Shown in pieces: positions 25,193 through 31,921 of a stretch of DNA of 64,000 nucleotides. Source of the stretch: Uruburuella suis (GTDB taxonomy: Bacteria; Pseudomonadota; Gammaproteobacteria; Burkholderiales; Neisseriaceae). The notes beneath the pieces were generated by a model. That model was not told the origin of the DNA, made no database searches, and saw only the letters and a list, made by a program, of their open reading frames with translations. The translations under genes were made by a program, and so were the position numbers. The DNA lies in assembly GCF_004341385.1 (NCBI RefSeq), contig NZ_SLXE01000004.1:1-64000 (forward strand). Reading direction: 5' to 3'. How positions within the stretch are numbered: position 1 is the stretch's first letter; each line of letters begins with the position of its first letter.

Positions 25193-25295
25193 GGCTTTTG
25201 CTGTATTGTGTGCGCCTATACAAGAATGATTAACAGCATAGCACACAAACCCTCGGCAGCGAATGCGGCCGAGTTGCGGAAAACAAAGATTGGCA

Positions 25296-25323
25296 AAGGC
25301 CGTCTGAATGCATTCAGACGGCC
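25296..25323. repeat. DUS pair between divergent genes
   Basis: AAGGCCGTCTGAATGCATTCAGACGGCC, a near-perfect palindrome immediately upstream of the NlpC/P60 gene and upstream of the divergent ABC1 gene. No gene ends here, so it is not a normal terminator and may lie in the 5' leader. Confidence 0.75.
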
Positions 25324-25347
25324 GTGAAACACACGGAATGCATGTGC

Positions 25348-25890
25348 ATGAACTCATGGAAGCAATTTTTTATCACCACGCTGGCCGCCATCTGCCTGTT
25401 GATGCCGGCCGCCGCCCATGCCGACGAGCTGGAAACCCTGATTAATCTGCAAGCCGCCGGGCGCACCGACAGCCGCGACATCAGCCGCAACGAGGCCGAC
25501 AACCTAATCGGCAGCGCCATGGGTCTGCTCGGCGTGGCCTACCGCTACGGCGGCACTTCGGCCAACACCGGCTTCGATTGCAGCGGCTTTATGCAGCATA
25601 TTTTCCGCCGCAGCATGCAAATCAACCTGCCGCGCACCTCGGCCGAGCAGGCGCGCATGGGCGAGCCGGTGAGCCGCAGCGATCTTCAGCCGGGCGACAT
25701 GGTGTTTTTCAACACGGCGGGGCGGCGCATTTCGCATGTGGGGCTCTATATCGGCAACAACCGCTTTATTCACGCCCCGCGCACAGGCAAAAACATCGAA
25801 ATCACGAGCCTTGACAACAAATATTGGGGCAGCAGATATGTGACCGCGCGGCGCGTGAAAAAAAACGACCCCGCGCGCTTTCTTCAGTAG
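25348..25890 (+). CDS. NlpC/P60 (C40) peptidoglycan endopeptidase
   Basis: A 180 aa exported cell-wall hydrolase predicted to cut gamma-D-Glu-diamino-acid bonds in stem peptides. A signal peptide occupies about residues 1-24 (core FFITTLAAICLLMPAAAHA, cleavage after AHA). The catalytic Cys is in NTGFDCSGFMQ, His in ISHVGLYIG, and the third polar residue (His) in RFIHAPRTG. No SH3 or LysM domain is present. The start is ambiguous: ATG 25348 gives the cleanest signal peptide, while ATG 25342 and GTG 25324 are in frame. A small conserved gene follows 9 bases downstream, probably in the same transcript. Confidence 0.88.
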   Translation: MNSWKQFFITTLAAICLLMPAAAHADELETLINLQAAGRTDSRDISRNEADNLIGSAMGLLGVAYRYGGTSANTGFDCSGFMQHIFRRSMQINLPRTSAEQARMGEPVSRSDLQPGDMVFFNTAGRRISHVGLYIGNNRFIHAPRTGKNIEITSLDNKYWGSRYVTARRVKKNDPARFLQ

Positions 25891-25899
25891 GAAACCATC

Positions 25900-26118
25900 A
25901 TGAGCATGCCTGAAATGCCGAAATGGTATGGCGACGATGGCGACATCGTTTCCTGTACCGAAAAAATCAAAGTCATGAGCGAAAACATGCAGGAGCTTTA
26001 CCAAACCGCCCAAGATGCGTTTGAAGATGCGCTCTTGATGGGCTGCGGCGAAGCACAGCTGCGCGATTATCTGCAAGCGCTGGTGGCCGGACTGGAAAAC
26101 CCTTACAAACGCGGCTGA
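25900..26118 (+). CDS. Small acidic protein of unknown function
   Basis: A 72 aa soluble, acidic protein with no signal peptide or membrane segment and two cysteines (SCTEK and GCGEA). A long central amphipathic helix is likely (about residues 20-60). I do not recognise a family. A good AGGAAACCATC precedes the ATG, and the gene starts 9 bases after the NlpC/P60 stop, so it is very likely translated and cotranscribed with it. Composition matches the host genes. Confidence 0.7.
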   Translation: MSMPEMPKWYGDDGDIVSCTEKIKVMSENMQELYQTAQDAFEDALLMGCGEAQLRDYLQALVAGLENPYKRG

Positions 26119-26172
26119 ACAAGATATGGTTCGGATCACACCGCATCCGAAAATTTGTTATGCGGCAAAAAG

Positions 26173-26210
26173 TTTCAGACGGCCTCTTTTACCGACAGGC
26201 CGTCTGAAAG
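26173..26210. repeat. DUS pair in tail-to-tail order
   Basis: TTTCAGACGGCCT then AGGCCGTCTGAAAG, the reverse arm order to most pairs in this window, between the small acidic gene and lrgA. It can still form a hairpin (CTTTCAGACGGCCT with its complement). Confidence 0.7.
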
Positions 26211-26248
26211 CCGTTTCTTCATCCGAAAAGCGTTGAAAAGAGAGAAAA

Positions 26249-26587
26249 ATGATACGTGCAGTGGGCATTTTGCTGGGCTTTTTGGCCGCGGGCGAATGCA
26301 TTGTGTTTTTTACCGGCTTGAAGCTGCCGGGCAGCATTATCGGCATGGGCTTATTGTTTGCCGCCTTGCAGGCGGGCTGGGTGAAAAAAGCCTGGCTCGA
26401 GCAATTGGTTAACGTGCTGATGACCAACTTATCATTATTTTTAGTGCCCGCCTGCGTGGCGGTGATCAGCTATTTAGACCTTATCCGCAAAGACTGGCTC
26501 TCGATTACCGTGGCAACATTGGCCAGCACTTTTCTGGTGTTGTTTGTCACCGGCAAAGCGCATGAGTTGATGCGGAGGTATTGGTGA
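26249..26587 (+). CDS. lrgA: CidA/LrgA-family holin-like protein
   Basis: A 112 aa membrane protein with four predicted helices, including FFTGLKLPGSIIGMGLLFAAL, the family signature, and LVPACVAVISY. CidA/LrgA proteins resemble phage holins and modulate murein hydrolase activity or export of small metabolites such as pyruvate. The start follows AAAGAGAGAAAA. Its stop codon overlaps the lrgB start (TGATG), so the two are translationally coupled. Whether it is Cid (pro-lytic) or Lrg (anti-lytic) cannot be told from sequence. Confidence 0.9.
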   Translation: MIRAVGILLGFLAAGECIVFFTGLKLPGSIIGMGLLFAALQAGWVKKAWLEQLVNVLMTNLSLFLVPACVAVISYLDLIRKDWLSITVATLASTFLVLFVTGKAHELMRRYW

Positions 26588-27279
26588 TGGAAATGCTCGC
26601 GCATCCGGTGACGCTGCTGTTTCTCACCGTAACGGTTTACGGGCTGGCCAACCTCGTGCGCGCCCGCACCGGCAGCATTTTGTGCAATCCCGTGATGATC
26701 AGCACCTGCCTGATTATTCTTTACCTGAAGCTTTTCGATATCGACTACCCCACTTATTACGAAGCCGGCCGCATCATTGATTTTTGGCTGCAACCGGCCG
26801 TGGTGGGGCTGGCGGTGCCGCTTTACGTCAACTGGCCGAAAATCCGCAGCCAATGGCTGCCGATTATCACCTCGCAATTGGCCGGCAGCATCACCGGCAT
26901 CATTACCGGCATGTATTTCGCCAAATGGCTGGGCGCCGAGCGCGAAGTGGTGCTCTCGCTGGCGGCCAAATCGGTCACCAACCCGATTGCGCTGGAAATC
27001 ACCCGCAGCATCGGCGGCATACCCGCCATCACCGCCGCCACCGTGATTCTCGCCGGTATGATGGGGCAGATGATAGGTTTCAAGCTGCTCAGCAGCAGCA
27101 CCGTGGGCCCACCCACCTCGCAAAGCATCGCCCTGGGCACAGCCTCACACGCCATGGGCATCGCCTCGGCCATGGAGCGCAGCCGCAAATTCGCCGCCTA
27201 TGCCAGCCTGGGGCTGATTTTCAACGGCGTGCTCACCGCCATTCTCGCACCGCTGCTGATTCCTCTTTTGGGCATTTGA
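26587..27279 (+). CDS. lrgB: LrgB/CidB-family membrane protein
   Basis: A 230 aa protein with about seven membrane helices, partner of LrgA. Family features include YYEAGRIIDFWLQPAVVGLAVPLY, KSVTNPIALEI and GTASHAMGIASAMERS. I start it at ATG 26587, overlapping the lrgA stop by one base, with GGAGG 9 bases upstream; a GTG one codon earlier is possible. The pair together with the nearby NlpC/P60 hydrolase suggests a local theme of wall turnover or lysis control, though a DUS hairpin separates them. Confidence 0.92.
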   Translation: MEMLAHPVTLLFLTVTVYGLANLVRARTGSILCNPVMISTCLIILYLKLFDIDYPTYYEAGRIIDFWLQPAVVGLAVPLYVNWPKIRSQWLPIITSQLAGSITGIITGMYFAKWLGAEREVVLSLAAKSVTNPIALEITRSIGGIPAITAATVILAGMMGQMIGFKLLSSSTVGPPTSQSIALGTASHAMGIASAMERSRKFAAYASLGLIFNGVLTAILAPLLIPLLGI

Positions 27280-27312
27280 TGTTTGGTTGTTTGCCCGCAA
27301 GCATTTGATTTG

Positions 27313-27565
27313 ATACCCATTCAAGAAAGTAAGCTAACAAGGCGGTGAGCCGCAGACAGTACAAATATAGTGGAATGCATAAAAAAGTGACACAACGGGT
27401 AGGTTGGGTTGAAAACCCAACAAGCCCACAGGCCGTCTGAAACGTTGGGTTTATCAACCCAACCTACGCCGTTGTAGCATGCAGTTTCATATAACTTTTC
27501 CTTGCATTTCACTATAGTACGGCAAGGCGAGACAACAAAGTTAGGTTATTTTTTTGGATTGGTAT
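27313..27565 (+). repeat. Family A repeat interrupted by family B
   Basis: The A ends are ATACCCATTCAAGAAAGTAA and TTATTTTTTTGGATTGGTAT. The core is split at its central TA (ACAAA-TA-GTACGG) by a 151 bp B element (27366-27516). The base flanking A is G on both sides. Removing B with one TA restores a normal A copy. Confidence 0.85.
27366..27516 (+). mobile_element. Family B MITE-like element with internal DUS
   Basis: The ends TATAGTGGAATGCATAAAAA and CCTTGCATTTCACTATA are inverted. The interior has GGTTGGGTTG and CAACCCAACC inverted repeats around CACAGGCCGTCTGAAACG, a perfect DUS. The TATAGTGG end resembles the Correia element's TATAGTGGATTAA end, and insertion is at TA. Non-coding, so mobilisation would be in trans. 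Confidence 0.75.
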
Positions 27566-27640
27566 GAGTCGGCTCATAAGCACGATTGCGTTTCGTTGCT
27601 CGCACCCTCGCTGAAGGCCGTCTGAACGCAGCGGAAAACC

Positions 27641-27682
27641 TTGTTCTGCGAACAAGCGTCGGATTCGAGAATCCGACCTACA
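27641..27682. repeat. Family C half-repeat
   Basis: CTTGTTCTGCGAACAAGCG followed by GTCGGATTCGAGAATCCGAC and CTAC. Only the right half of the unit at 10011 is present. Confidence 0.55.
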
Positions 27683-27686
27683 CACT

Positions 27687-27723
27687 AAAAAGGCCGTCTG
27701 AAAAGTTTTCAGACGGCCTTTTG
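27687..27723. terminator. DUS-pair terminator
   Basis: AAAAAGGCCGTCTGAAAA and TTTTCAGACGGCCTTTT, 25 bases beyond the stop of the Ala/Pro-rich gene; nearly loopless. Confidence 0.85.
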
Positions 27724-27747
27724 CAACTTAATGGGTTTATCCGATGC

Positions 27748-28233
27748 TTAAAACAGATTATCCATCACATCTTTAGGTTTGGCGGGCTTGGCTGCGGGGT
27801 TGGCCGGTGCGGGCGCAGGTTTTTCCGGCGCAACAGCCGGTGCGGCAGGTGCAGCGCTTGCAGCAGGTGCTGCGGCAACCGTTGCGGGTTTGGCCGCCGT
27901 TGCCGGCGTTTCGGCATTGGCCGGCGCGGCCGGTTGTGTGCGGCCGCCTGTTGCTGCGGCTTCGGCCGGCGGTGCGGCTACCTGCCCCGGCAACAACACT
28001 TGCCCGGCCGGCACGGCCACATTCGATGCGCCGCGCGGCGATAAGATTTCAACGGTGTTGCCGCTGCTGTTCGCAGGTGGGGCAGCGGCGATTTCACCCG
28101 GTGCGCTCATGGTGCGGAACACGCCCACCACCAGCGCGGCCACGGCCAGCGCCACCACCACAAAAGCGGCGAGCAATAGATGTTTGGGGGTGAGGTTGAA
28201 ACCTTTTTTGGCGGCATTCTGTCGCGCTGGCAT
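27748..28233 (-). CDS. Ala/Pro-rich membrane-anchored protein, function unknown
   Basis: A 161 aa protein with a basic N-terminus, one membrane helix (about residues 18-39, LLLAAFVVVALAVAALVVGVF), then a long periplasmic tail very rich in Ala, Pro and Lys (PAPAPANPAAKPAKPK), ending DVMDNLF. Topology and composition resemble TonB- or pilus-assembly-type spacers, but no named domain is visible. I start at ATG 28233 (MPARQNAAKKG), because the upstream extension reads through a DUS. The C-terminal DVMDNLF could be a docking tail; this is a guess. It lies downstream of dolP with a DUS hairpin between. Confidence 0.65.
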   Translation of the reverse strand: MPARQNAAKKGFNLTPKHLLLAAFVVVALAVAALVVGVFRTMSAPGEIAAAPPANSSGNTVEILSPRGASNVAVPAGQVLLPGQVAAPPAEAAATGGRTQPAAPANAETPATAAKPATVAAAPAASAAPAAPAVAPEKPAPAPANPAAKPAKPKDVMDNLF

Positions 28234-28253
28234 ATGAATATTCCCGATGGCGG

Positions 28254-28292
28254 CAGGCCGTCTGAATGCTTGCGGCATTTCAGACGGCCTGT
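28254..28292. terminator. DUS-pair terminator of the dolP gene
   Basis: CAGGCCGTCTGAATGC and GCATTTCAGACGGCCTG, 6 bases past the dolP stop and just upstream of the Ala/Pro-rich gene. Confidence 0.8.
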
Positions 28293-28298
28293 TCCGGA

Positions 28299-28910
28299 TT
28301 ATGGTTGTTGGATATAGGTTTGATAAAGGGTAACCACTTTTTGCACGCCGGCGGTGGTGCTTACTTTTTCGGTGACTGCGGCCTGCTCTTCGGGCGTGAG
28401 GATGCCCATCACATAAGTGGTGCCTTCATAGGTGACGATTTTCACGCGGCTGGGAATCACGCCCTGAATGCCGAGCAAGGTGGTGCGCACTTTGGTGGTG
28501 CTCCAGGTGTCGGCGCTCACATTGCCGAAGGTGCGCGCTTGCGGTGCCACTTCGATGTAGTTATACACCGCTTGGGCCGATTGCTCGGCGCGCGCCACTT
28601 GTTCGACAAAGTTTTTCTCGCCCTCAGTGGCCACTTGGCCCAAAAGCAGGATGTGGCGGTTGTAGCTCACCACGGCAAGCTTGGGCTCGAAGCCTTCGGC
28701 GGCATTGTTTTGGCGCAGGTAAGTGTTGGCGGTGTTGCGGATACGCAATTCCATCACTTCGTCATCGGCTTGCGCGCCGGTACTGCGCCGGTCGATGGCC
28801 GATGCGCCGCCCACCGCCGCGCCGCCCACAATCGCGCCCACGCAGCCGCTAAGGCCGGCAGCCAACAAGGTGGCGGCGGCTAAGGTGAGGGCATGCTTTT
28901 TGATGCTCAT
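28299..28910 (-). CDS. dolP: BON-domain outer-membrane lipoprotein, DolP/GNA2091 type
   Basis: A 203 aa lipoprotein: signal with lipobox LAAGLSGC (Cys23), then a Gly-rich linker and two BON domains (about residues 50-115 and 125-195; ELRIRNTANTYLRQ... and TTKVRTTLLG...VVTLYQTY). DolP keeps the outer membrane intact at division sites. The N. meningitidis homologue GNA2091 is a known vaccine fusion partner. The start at 28910 has AAAGGACGTTTGT upstream; the 21-codon upstream extension lacks support. The order rsmI / yraN-gmhA-dolP matches the conserved yra locus of gammaproteobacteria and Neisseria. Surface exposure cannot be judged from sequence. Confidence 0.92.
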   Translation of the reverse strand: MSIKKHALTLAAATLLAAGLSGCVGAIVGGAAVGGASAIDRRSTGAQADDEVMELRIRNTANTYLRQNNAAEGFEPKLAVVSYNRHILLLGQVATEGEKNFVEQVARAEQSAQAVYNYIEVAPQARTFGNVSADTWSTTKVRTTLLGIQGVIPSRVKIVTYEGTTYVMGILTPEEQAAVTEKVSTTAGVQKVVTLYQTYIQQP

Positions 28911-29032
28911 ACAAACGTCCTTTCGTGATGCGTTCGGGCAGCCTTTACGGCTGCCGGAGAAAATCGGAAACAATCAGGGCGTGATTCTAGCGTGTTCTGC
29001 GCACTTTTGCATACACCGCCGCCCGGCGGCGC

Positions 29033-29626
29033 TTATACGCCCTCGAGCAGCATGGTGTCGATGCAGTCGCACAGCGCATGAATCAAGAGAATATGCACTT
29101 CTTGAATGCGGGCGGTGCGCGGGTGCGGCACGTTGAGCAGAATATCGTTGTCGTTGAGCATGGCCGCGATTTTGCCGCCGTCGCGGCCGGTGAAAGCAAT
29201 CACCTGCATGTCGCGCTCGTGCGCCGCTTCGATGGCGGTGATGATGTTGGCTGAATTGCCGGAAGTGGAAATGCCGATCAACACATCGCCCGGGCGACCT
29301 AGCGCGCGCACTTGCTTGCTGAACACATGGTCGAAGCCGTAATCGTTGCCGATGGCGGTGAGCGCGGAAGTGTCGGTGGTGAGCGCCACGGCGGCCAATT
29401 CCATGCGCTCTTTTTCAAAGCGGCCGGTCATTTCGGCGGCGAAATGCTGCGCATCGGCAGCCGAGCCGCCATTGCCGCAGGCGAGGATTTTGCCGTCGTT
29501 CATCAGGCATTGCAGCATGATTTCGGCGGCTTGCGCGGTGGGCGCGCTCAACACTTCGGCGGCTTGCTGCTTGGCTTGGATGCTTTGGGCGAAATGTTCG
29601 GCCACGCGGTTTTGTAATGTTGTCAT
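29033..29626 (-). CDS. gmhA: Phosphoheptose isomerase / DiaA-type SIS protein
   Basis: A 197 aa SIS-domain protein with CGNGGSAADAQHFAAEMTGRF, STSGNSANIITAI and a C-terminal RIQEVHILLIHALCDCID helix. GmhA makes the heptose precursor of lipooligosaccharide; DiaA, a close relative, regulates DnaA. The yraN-dolP context is that of diaA in E. coli, but in Neisseria the gene at this place is annotated gmhA, and no other heptose isomerase is in the window. The start ATG 29626 lies 8 bases after the yraN stop. Residues for zinc and substrate binding (Ser, Asp, Gln, His) look intact, which favours an enzyme. Confidence 0.85.
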   Translation of the reverse strand: MTTLQNRVAEHFAQSIQAKQQAAEVLSAPTAQAAEIMLQCLMNDGKILACGNGGSAADAQHFAAEMTGRFEKERMELAAVALTTDTSALTAIGNDYGFDHVFSKQVRALGRPGDVLIGISTSGNSANIITAIEAAHERDMQVIAFTGRDGGKIAAMLNDNDILLNVPHPRTARIQEVHILLIHALCDCIDTMLLEGV

Positions 29627-29634
29627 GTGATGGA

Positions 29635-29982
29635 TTAACCTGTGATATTTTGCACCCATTCGGGCTTGTGGCCGCCCTCGATCAATACGGCATCAAGGCG
29701 GCAGGGTGCGTGGTTGAGACGGTGTTGCTGCAGATAATGTTCCGCGCTGCGCTGCAATTTAGCCAGCTTGGCCGGGGTGATGCTGCCGGCCGCGCCGCCG
29801 AAACGGCTGCTTTTGCGGTATTTTACTTCAACGAATAAAATCGTGTTGCCATTTTTGACAATCAGGTCGATTTCGCCAAACGGGCAATGCCAGTTGCGCG
29901 CCACCAGCTTGCAGCCTTGCGCCTGCAAAAACACCAGCGCCGCATCTTCGGCGGCCGCTCCTTCTTTATGGTTTAAGCGCAT
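29635..29982 (-). CDS. yraN: YraN/UPF0102 family nuclease-like protein
   Basis: A 115 aa protein with a restriction-endonuclease-like fold. The motif GEIDLIV...ILFVEVKYRK supplies the D-x(n)-E-x-K residues of PD-(D/E)XK enzymes (Asp in GEIDLI; Glu and Lys in FVEVKYR). Its cellular role is unsettled; links to recombination and transformation have been proposed for the family. The start MRLNHKEGAAAEDAAL matches the family opening. It is the first gene of a minus-strand operon with gmhA, divergent from rsmI (55 bases between start codons). Confidence 0.88.
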   Translation of the reverse strand: MRLNHKEGAAAEDAALVFLQAQGCKLVARNWHCPFGEIDLIVKNGNTILFVEVKYRKSSRFGGAAGSITPAKLAKLQRSAEHYLQQHRLNHAPCRLDAVLIEGGHKPEWVQNITG

Positions 29983-29997
29983 TGTGTTTATCCCCGT

Positions 29998-30003
29998 TAT
30001 AAT
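29998..30003 (+). promoter_or_regulatory. -10 box (TATAAT) of rsmI
   Basis: A perfect TATAAT in CCCGTTATAATGAAG, 34 bases before the rsmI ATG and 16 bases from the divergent yraN start. A DUS lies between the box and the gene. Confidence 0.5.
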
Positions 30004-30036
30004 GAAGCCTTTCAGACGGCCTCTTCCATTATTCAT

Positions 30037-30906
30037 ATGCAGAAACATTATCAAAAAGCCTGCGACAGCCTGGCTGCGCAAACATTATATGTGGTGGCCA
30101 CGCCCATCGGCAACCTGGCCGACATCACGCTGCGGGCGCTGGCGGTGCTCGCGCATGTGGATATCGTTTGCGCGGAAGACACGCGCGTGACCGGCCAGCT
30201 TTTGAGCGCTTACGGCATCCAGGCCAAGCTTTTGAGCGTGCGCGAGCACAATGAGCAGCACATGGCCGATAAAATCATCGCCGCGCTGGCCGAGGGCAAA
30301 AGCGTGGCGCAAGTGAGCGATGCGGGCACACCGGCGGTGTGCGACCCGGGCGCGAAGCTGGCCGCGCGTGTGCGTGAAGCGGGCTTTAAAGTGGTGCCGG
30401 TGGCAGGCCCGAGCGCCGTGATGGCCGCCTTGAGCGTGGCCGGCGTGGCCGAGCCGAATTTCTATTTCAACGGCTTTTTGCCGCCCAAAGTGGGTGAGCG
30501 CCAAAGGCTTTTGGCCAAATGGCTTGAAGCCGATTATTCGGTGGTGATGTTTGAAACGCCGCACCGCATCGAAGCGGCGCTGGCCGATATGGCCGCGCTT
30601 TTTCCCGAGCGAAAAATCGTGCTGGCGCGCGAAATCTCCAAAACGTTTGAAACCTTTTTAAGCGGCAGCGTGGCCGACATTCAGACGGCCTTGAAAGAAG
30701 ACAGCAACCAGAGCCGCGGCGAAATGGTGCTGATTCTGCATCCGGCGCAGGTGGAAAAACACAGCGACATGCCCGAAGCGGCGCAGCAAGTAATGAAAAT
30801 ATTGGCCGCCGACCTGCCCACCAAGCAGGCTGCCGATTTGGCGGCGAAAATTACCGGCGAGAGCAAAAAAGCGCTCTACGATTTGGCGCTGACCTGGAAA
30901 GCCTAG
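30037..30906 (+). CDS. rsmI: 16S rRNA 2'-O-ribose C1402 methyltransferase
   Basis: The 289 aa SAM-dependent tetrapyrrole-methylase-fold enzyme that methylates C1402 in the ribosomal P site. It shows LYVVATPIGNLADITLRAL, AEDTRVTGQLL, SDAGTPAVCDPGAKL, VPVAGPSAVMAALS and the C-terminal helical extension. A DUS (ATTCAGACGGCCTTG) lies in frame around residue 213. The TAG stop codon (30904-30906) is also the first three bases of a family D repeat, so the natural C-terminus was probably altered by that insertion; the last residues read LTWKA. Divergent from yraN-gmhA. Confidence 0.95.
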   Translation: MQKHYQKACDSLAAQTLYVVATPIGNLADITLRALAVLAHVDIVCAEDTRVTGQLLSAYGIQAKLLSVREHNEQHMADKIIAALAEGKSVAQVSDAGTPAVCDPGAKLAARVREAGFKVVPVAGPSAVMAALSVAGVAEPNFYFNGFLPPKVGERQRLLAKWLEADYSVVMFETPHRIEAALADMAALFPERKIVLAREISKTFETFLSGSVADIQTALKEDSNQSRGEMVLILHPAQVEKHSDMPEAAQQVMKILAADLPTKQAADLAAKITGESKKALYDLALTWKA

Positions 30907-31066
30907 GGTCTGTTCACAATTCATCCGCGAGTAAGATTTTGAGCGCAAAAGCGTGGCTGCAAGGCGAAAAGCACAGCAAGGTTGAACACCTTGCGAGCAT
31001 TTTCAACGCAGCAGGCGCGTTTTTGAGCCAAAATATTGCCGCGTGATGAAATGTGAACAGACCCTA
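30904..31066 (+). mobile_element. Family D MITE-like element
   Basis: 163 bp with inverted ends TAGGGTCTGTTCACA and TGTGAACAGACCCTA. The interior reads GTAAGATTTTGAGCGCAAAA ... TTGAGCCAAAATATTGCCGC, with no coding capacity. An almost identical copy is at 59808-59970. Its first three bases form the rsmI stop codon. Confidence 0.8.
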
Positions 31067-31128
31067 AACCGCCTGTTTTTTTCAGACGGCCTGCATCGAT
31101 TTATTCGGAAAGGCAGCCATTGTGTATG

Positions 31129-31387
31129 ATACCCATTCAAAAAAGTAAGCTATTGATTCGGCAATTAAATATTGAACATTTTCAGATGCCGGCAAACAAG
31201 CCTTTGGCTTGTTGCCCTCTCCCTAGCCCTCTCCCACGGGAGAGGGAACAGGTTTCTGCTGCGGGCAAGAGGATGTGAATATTCAATAATTAGTTGCCGC
31301 ATCTATAACAAGGCGGCGAGCTGCAGACAGTACAGATAGTACGGCAAGGCGAGGCAACGAAGTTAGGTTATTTTTTTGGATTGGTAT
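31129..31387 (+). repeat. Family A repeat interrupted by family E
   Basis: Left end ATACCCATTCAAAAAAGTAA and right end TTATTTTTTTGGATTGGTAT. The copy is split after AAGCTA by a 157 bp element (31151-31307), after which the core resumes at ACAAGGCGGCG. Its right end runs straight into the truncated DUF488 coding sequence. Confidence 0.8.
31151..31307 (+). mobile_element. Family E MITE-like element
   Basis: The ends are imperfect inverted repeats of about 34 bp: TATTGATTCGGCAATTAAAT at the left and ATTAGTTGCCGCATCTATA at the right. It is flanked by TA on both sides within the A copy. The interior holds a GGCAAACAAGCC/GGCTTGTTGCC hairpin and CCCTCTCCC...GGGAGAGGG. One copy only in this window. 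Confidence 0.65.
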
Positions 31388-31388
31388 C

Positions 31389-31745
31389 ACGTGCAAAGAA
31401 TCTACGATTACGAGCCCGGCAGCGAGCGCGGCGGTGTTTGTCGACCGCCTTTATCCGCGCGGCATACCGAAAGCGCGCATGGCGGGCGTGTTGTGGTTGA
31501 AAGACATCACCCCGAGCGCGGCTTTGCGCGAATGGTATCACGCCGATGTGCAAGCGCATTTCGATGAATTCACGCAGCGTTCTTGGGAAGAATTGCACGG
31601 CCAAACCGAGCAGGCGGCCATAGGCCGTCTGAAAACGCTGGCGCAGCAGCACGATGTGCTGCTGCTCACAGCGGTGAAAAATCCGGCGCAATCGCATGTG
31701 TCGATACTGCTGGATTATTTGGGCGAACCTTTTACCGCAGCCTGA
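31389..31745 (+). pseudogene. DUF488 family gene, frameshifted and fused to repeat A
   Basis: The family's N-terminal segment is readable as VQRIYDYEPGSERGG in one frame (from GTG 31389), but the rest, VFVDRLYPRGIPKARM...LLDYLGEPFTAA, is in another frame (open from GTG 31434 to the stop at 31745). DUF488 proteins normally run about 115-120 aa through R-IY-...-VFVDRLYPRG without a break, so a one-base frameshift near 31430 is inferred. The normal start is missing: repeat A ends at 31387, two bases before the first conserved codons. A 103 aa product from GTG 31434 could still be made, but it would lack the first strand. A DUS within the gene encodes Gly-Arg-Leu-Lys. Confidence 0.7.
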
Positions 31746-31772
31746 TGCCGTGCACTTTGATGTGCTTGTTTC

Positions 31773-31808
31773 AAACAGGCCGTCTGAAAGCTTTCAGACG
31801 GCCTGTTT
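31773..31808. terminator. DUS-pair terminator
   Basis: AAACAGGCCGTCTGAAAG with its perfect complement, almost loopless, 28 bases past the DUF488 stop. Confidence 0.8.
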
Positions 31809-31921
31809 GTGTAAAGCCTTTTTAAGCTGGGTTTATACGGTTGTTGATGGCAGCTTGTTTATGTTTTAATCAATTGCAACATGCAGCACCCGACTGATTC
31901 AACCTCAAAAGGAGCGATGCA

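Noticed and set aside
28544..29136. Plus-strand frames opposite dolP and gmhA
   Set aside because: Shadows of the two identified minus-strand genes.
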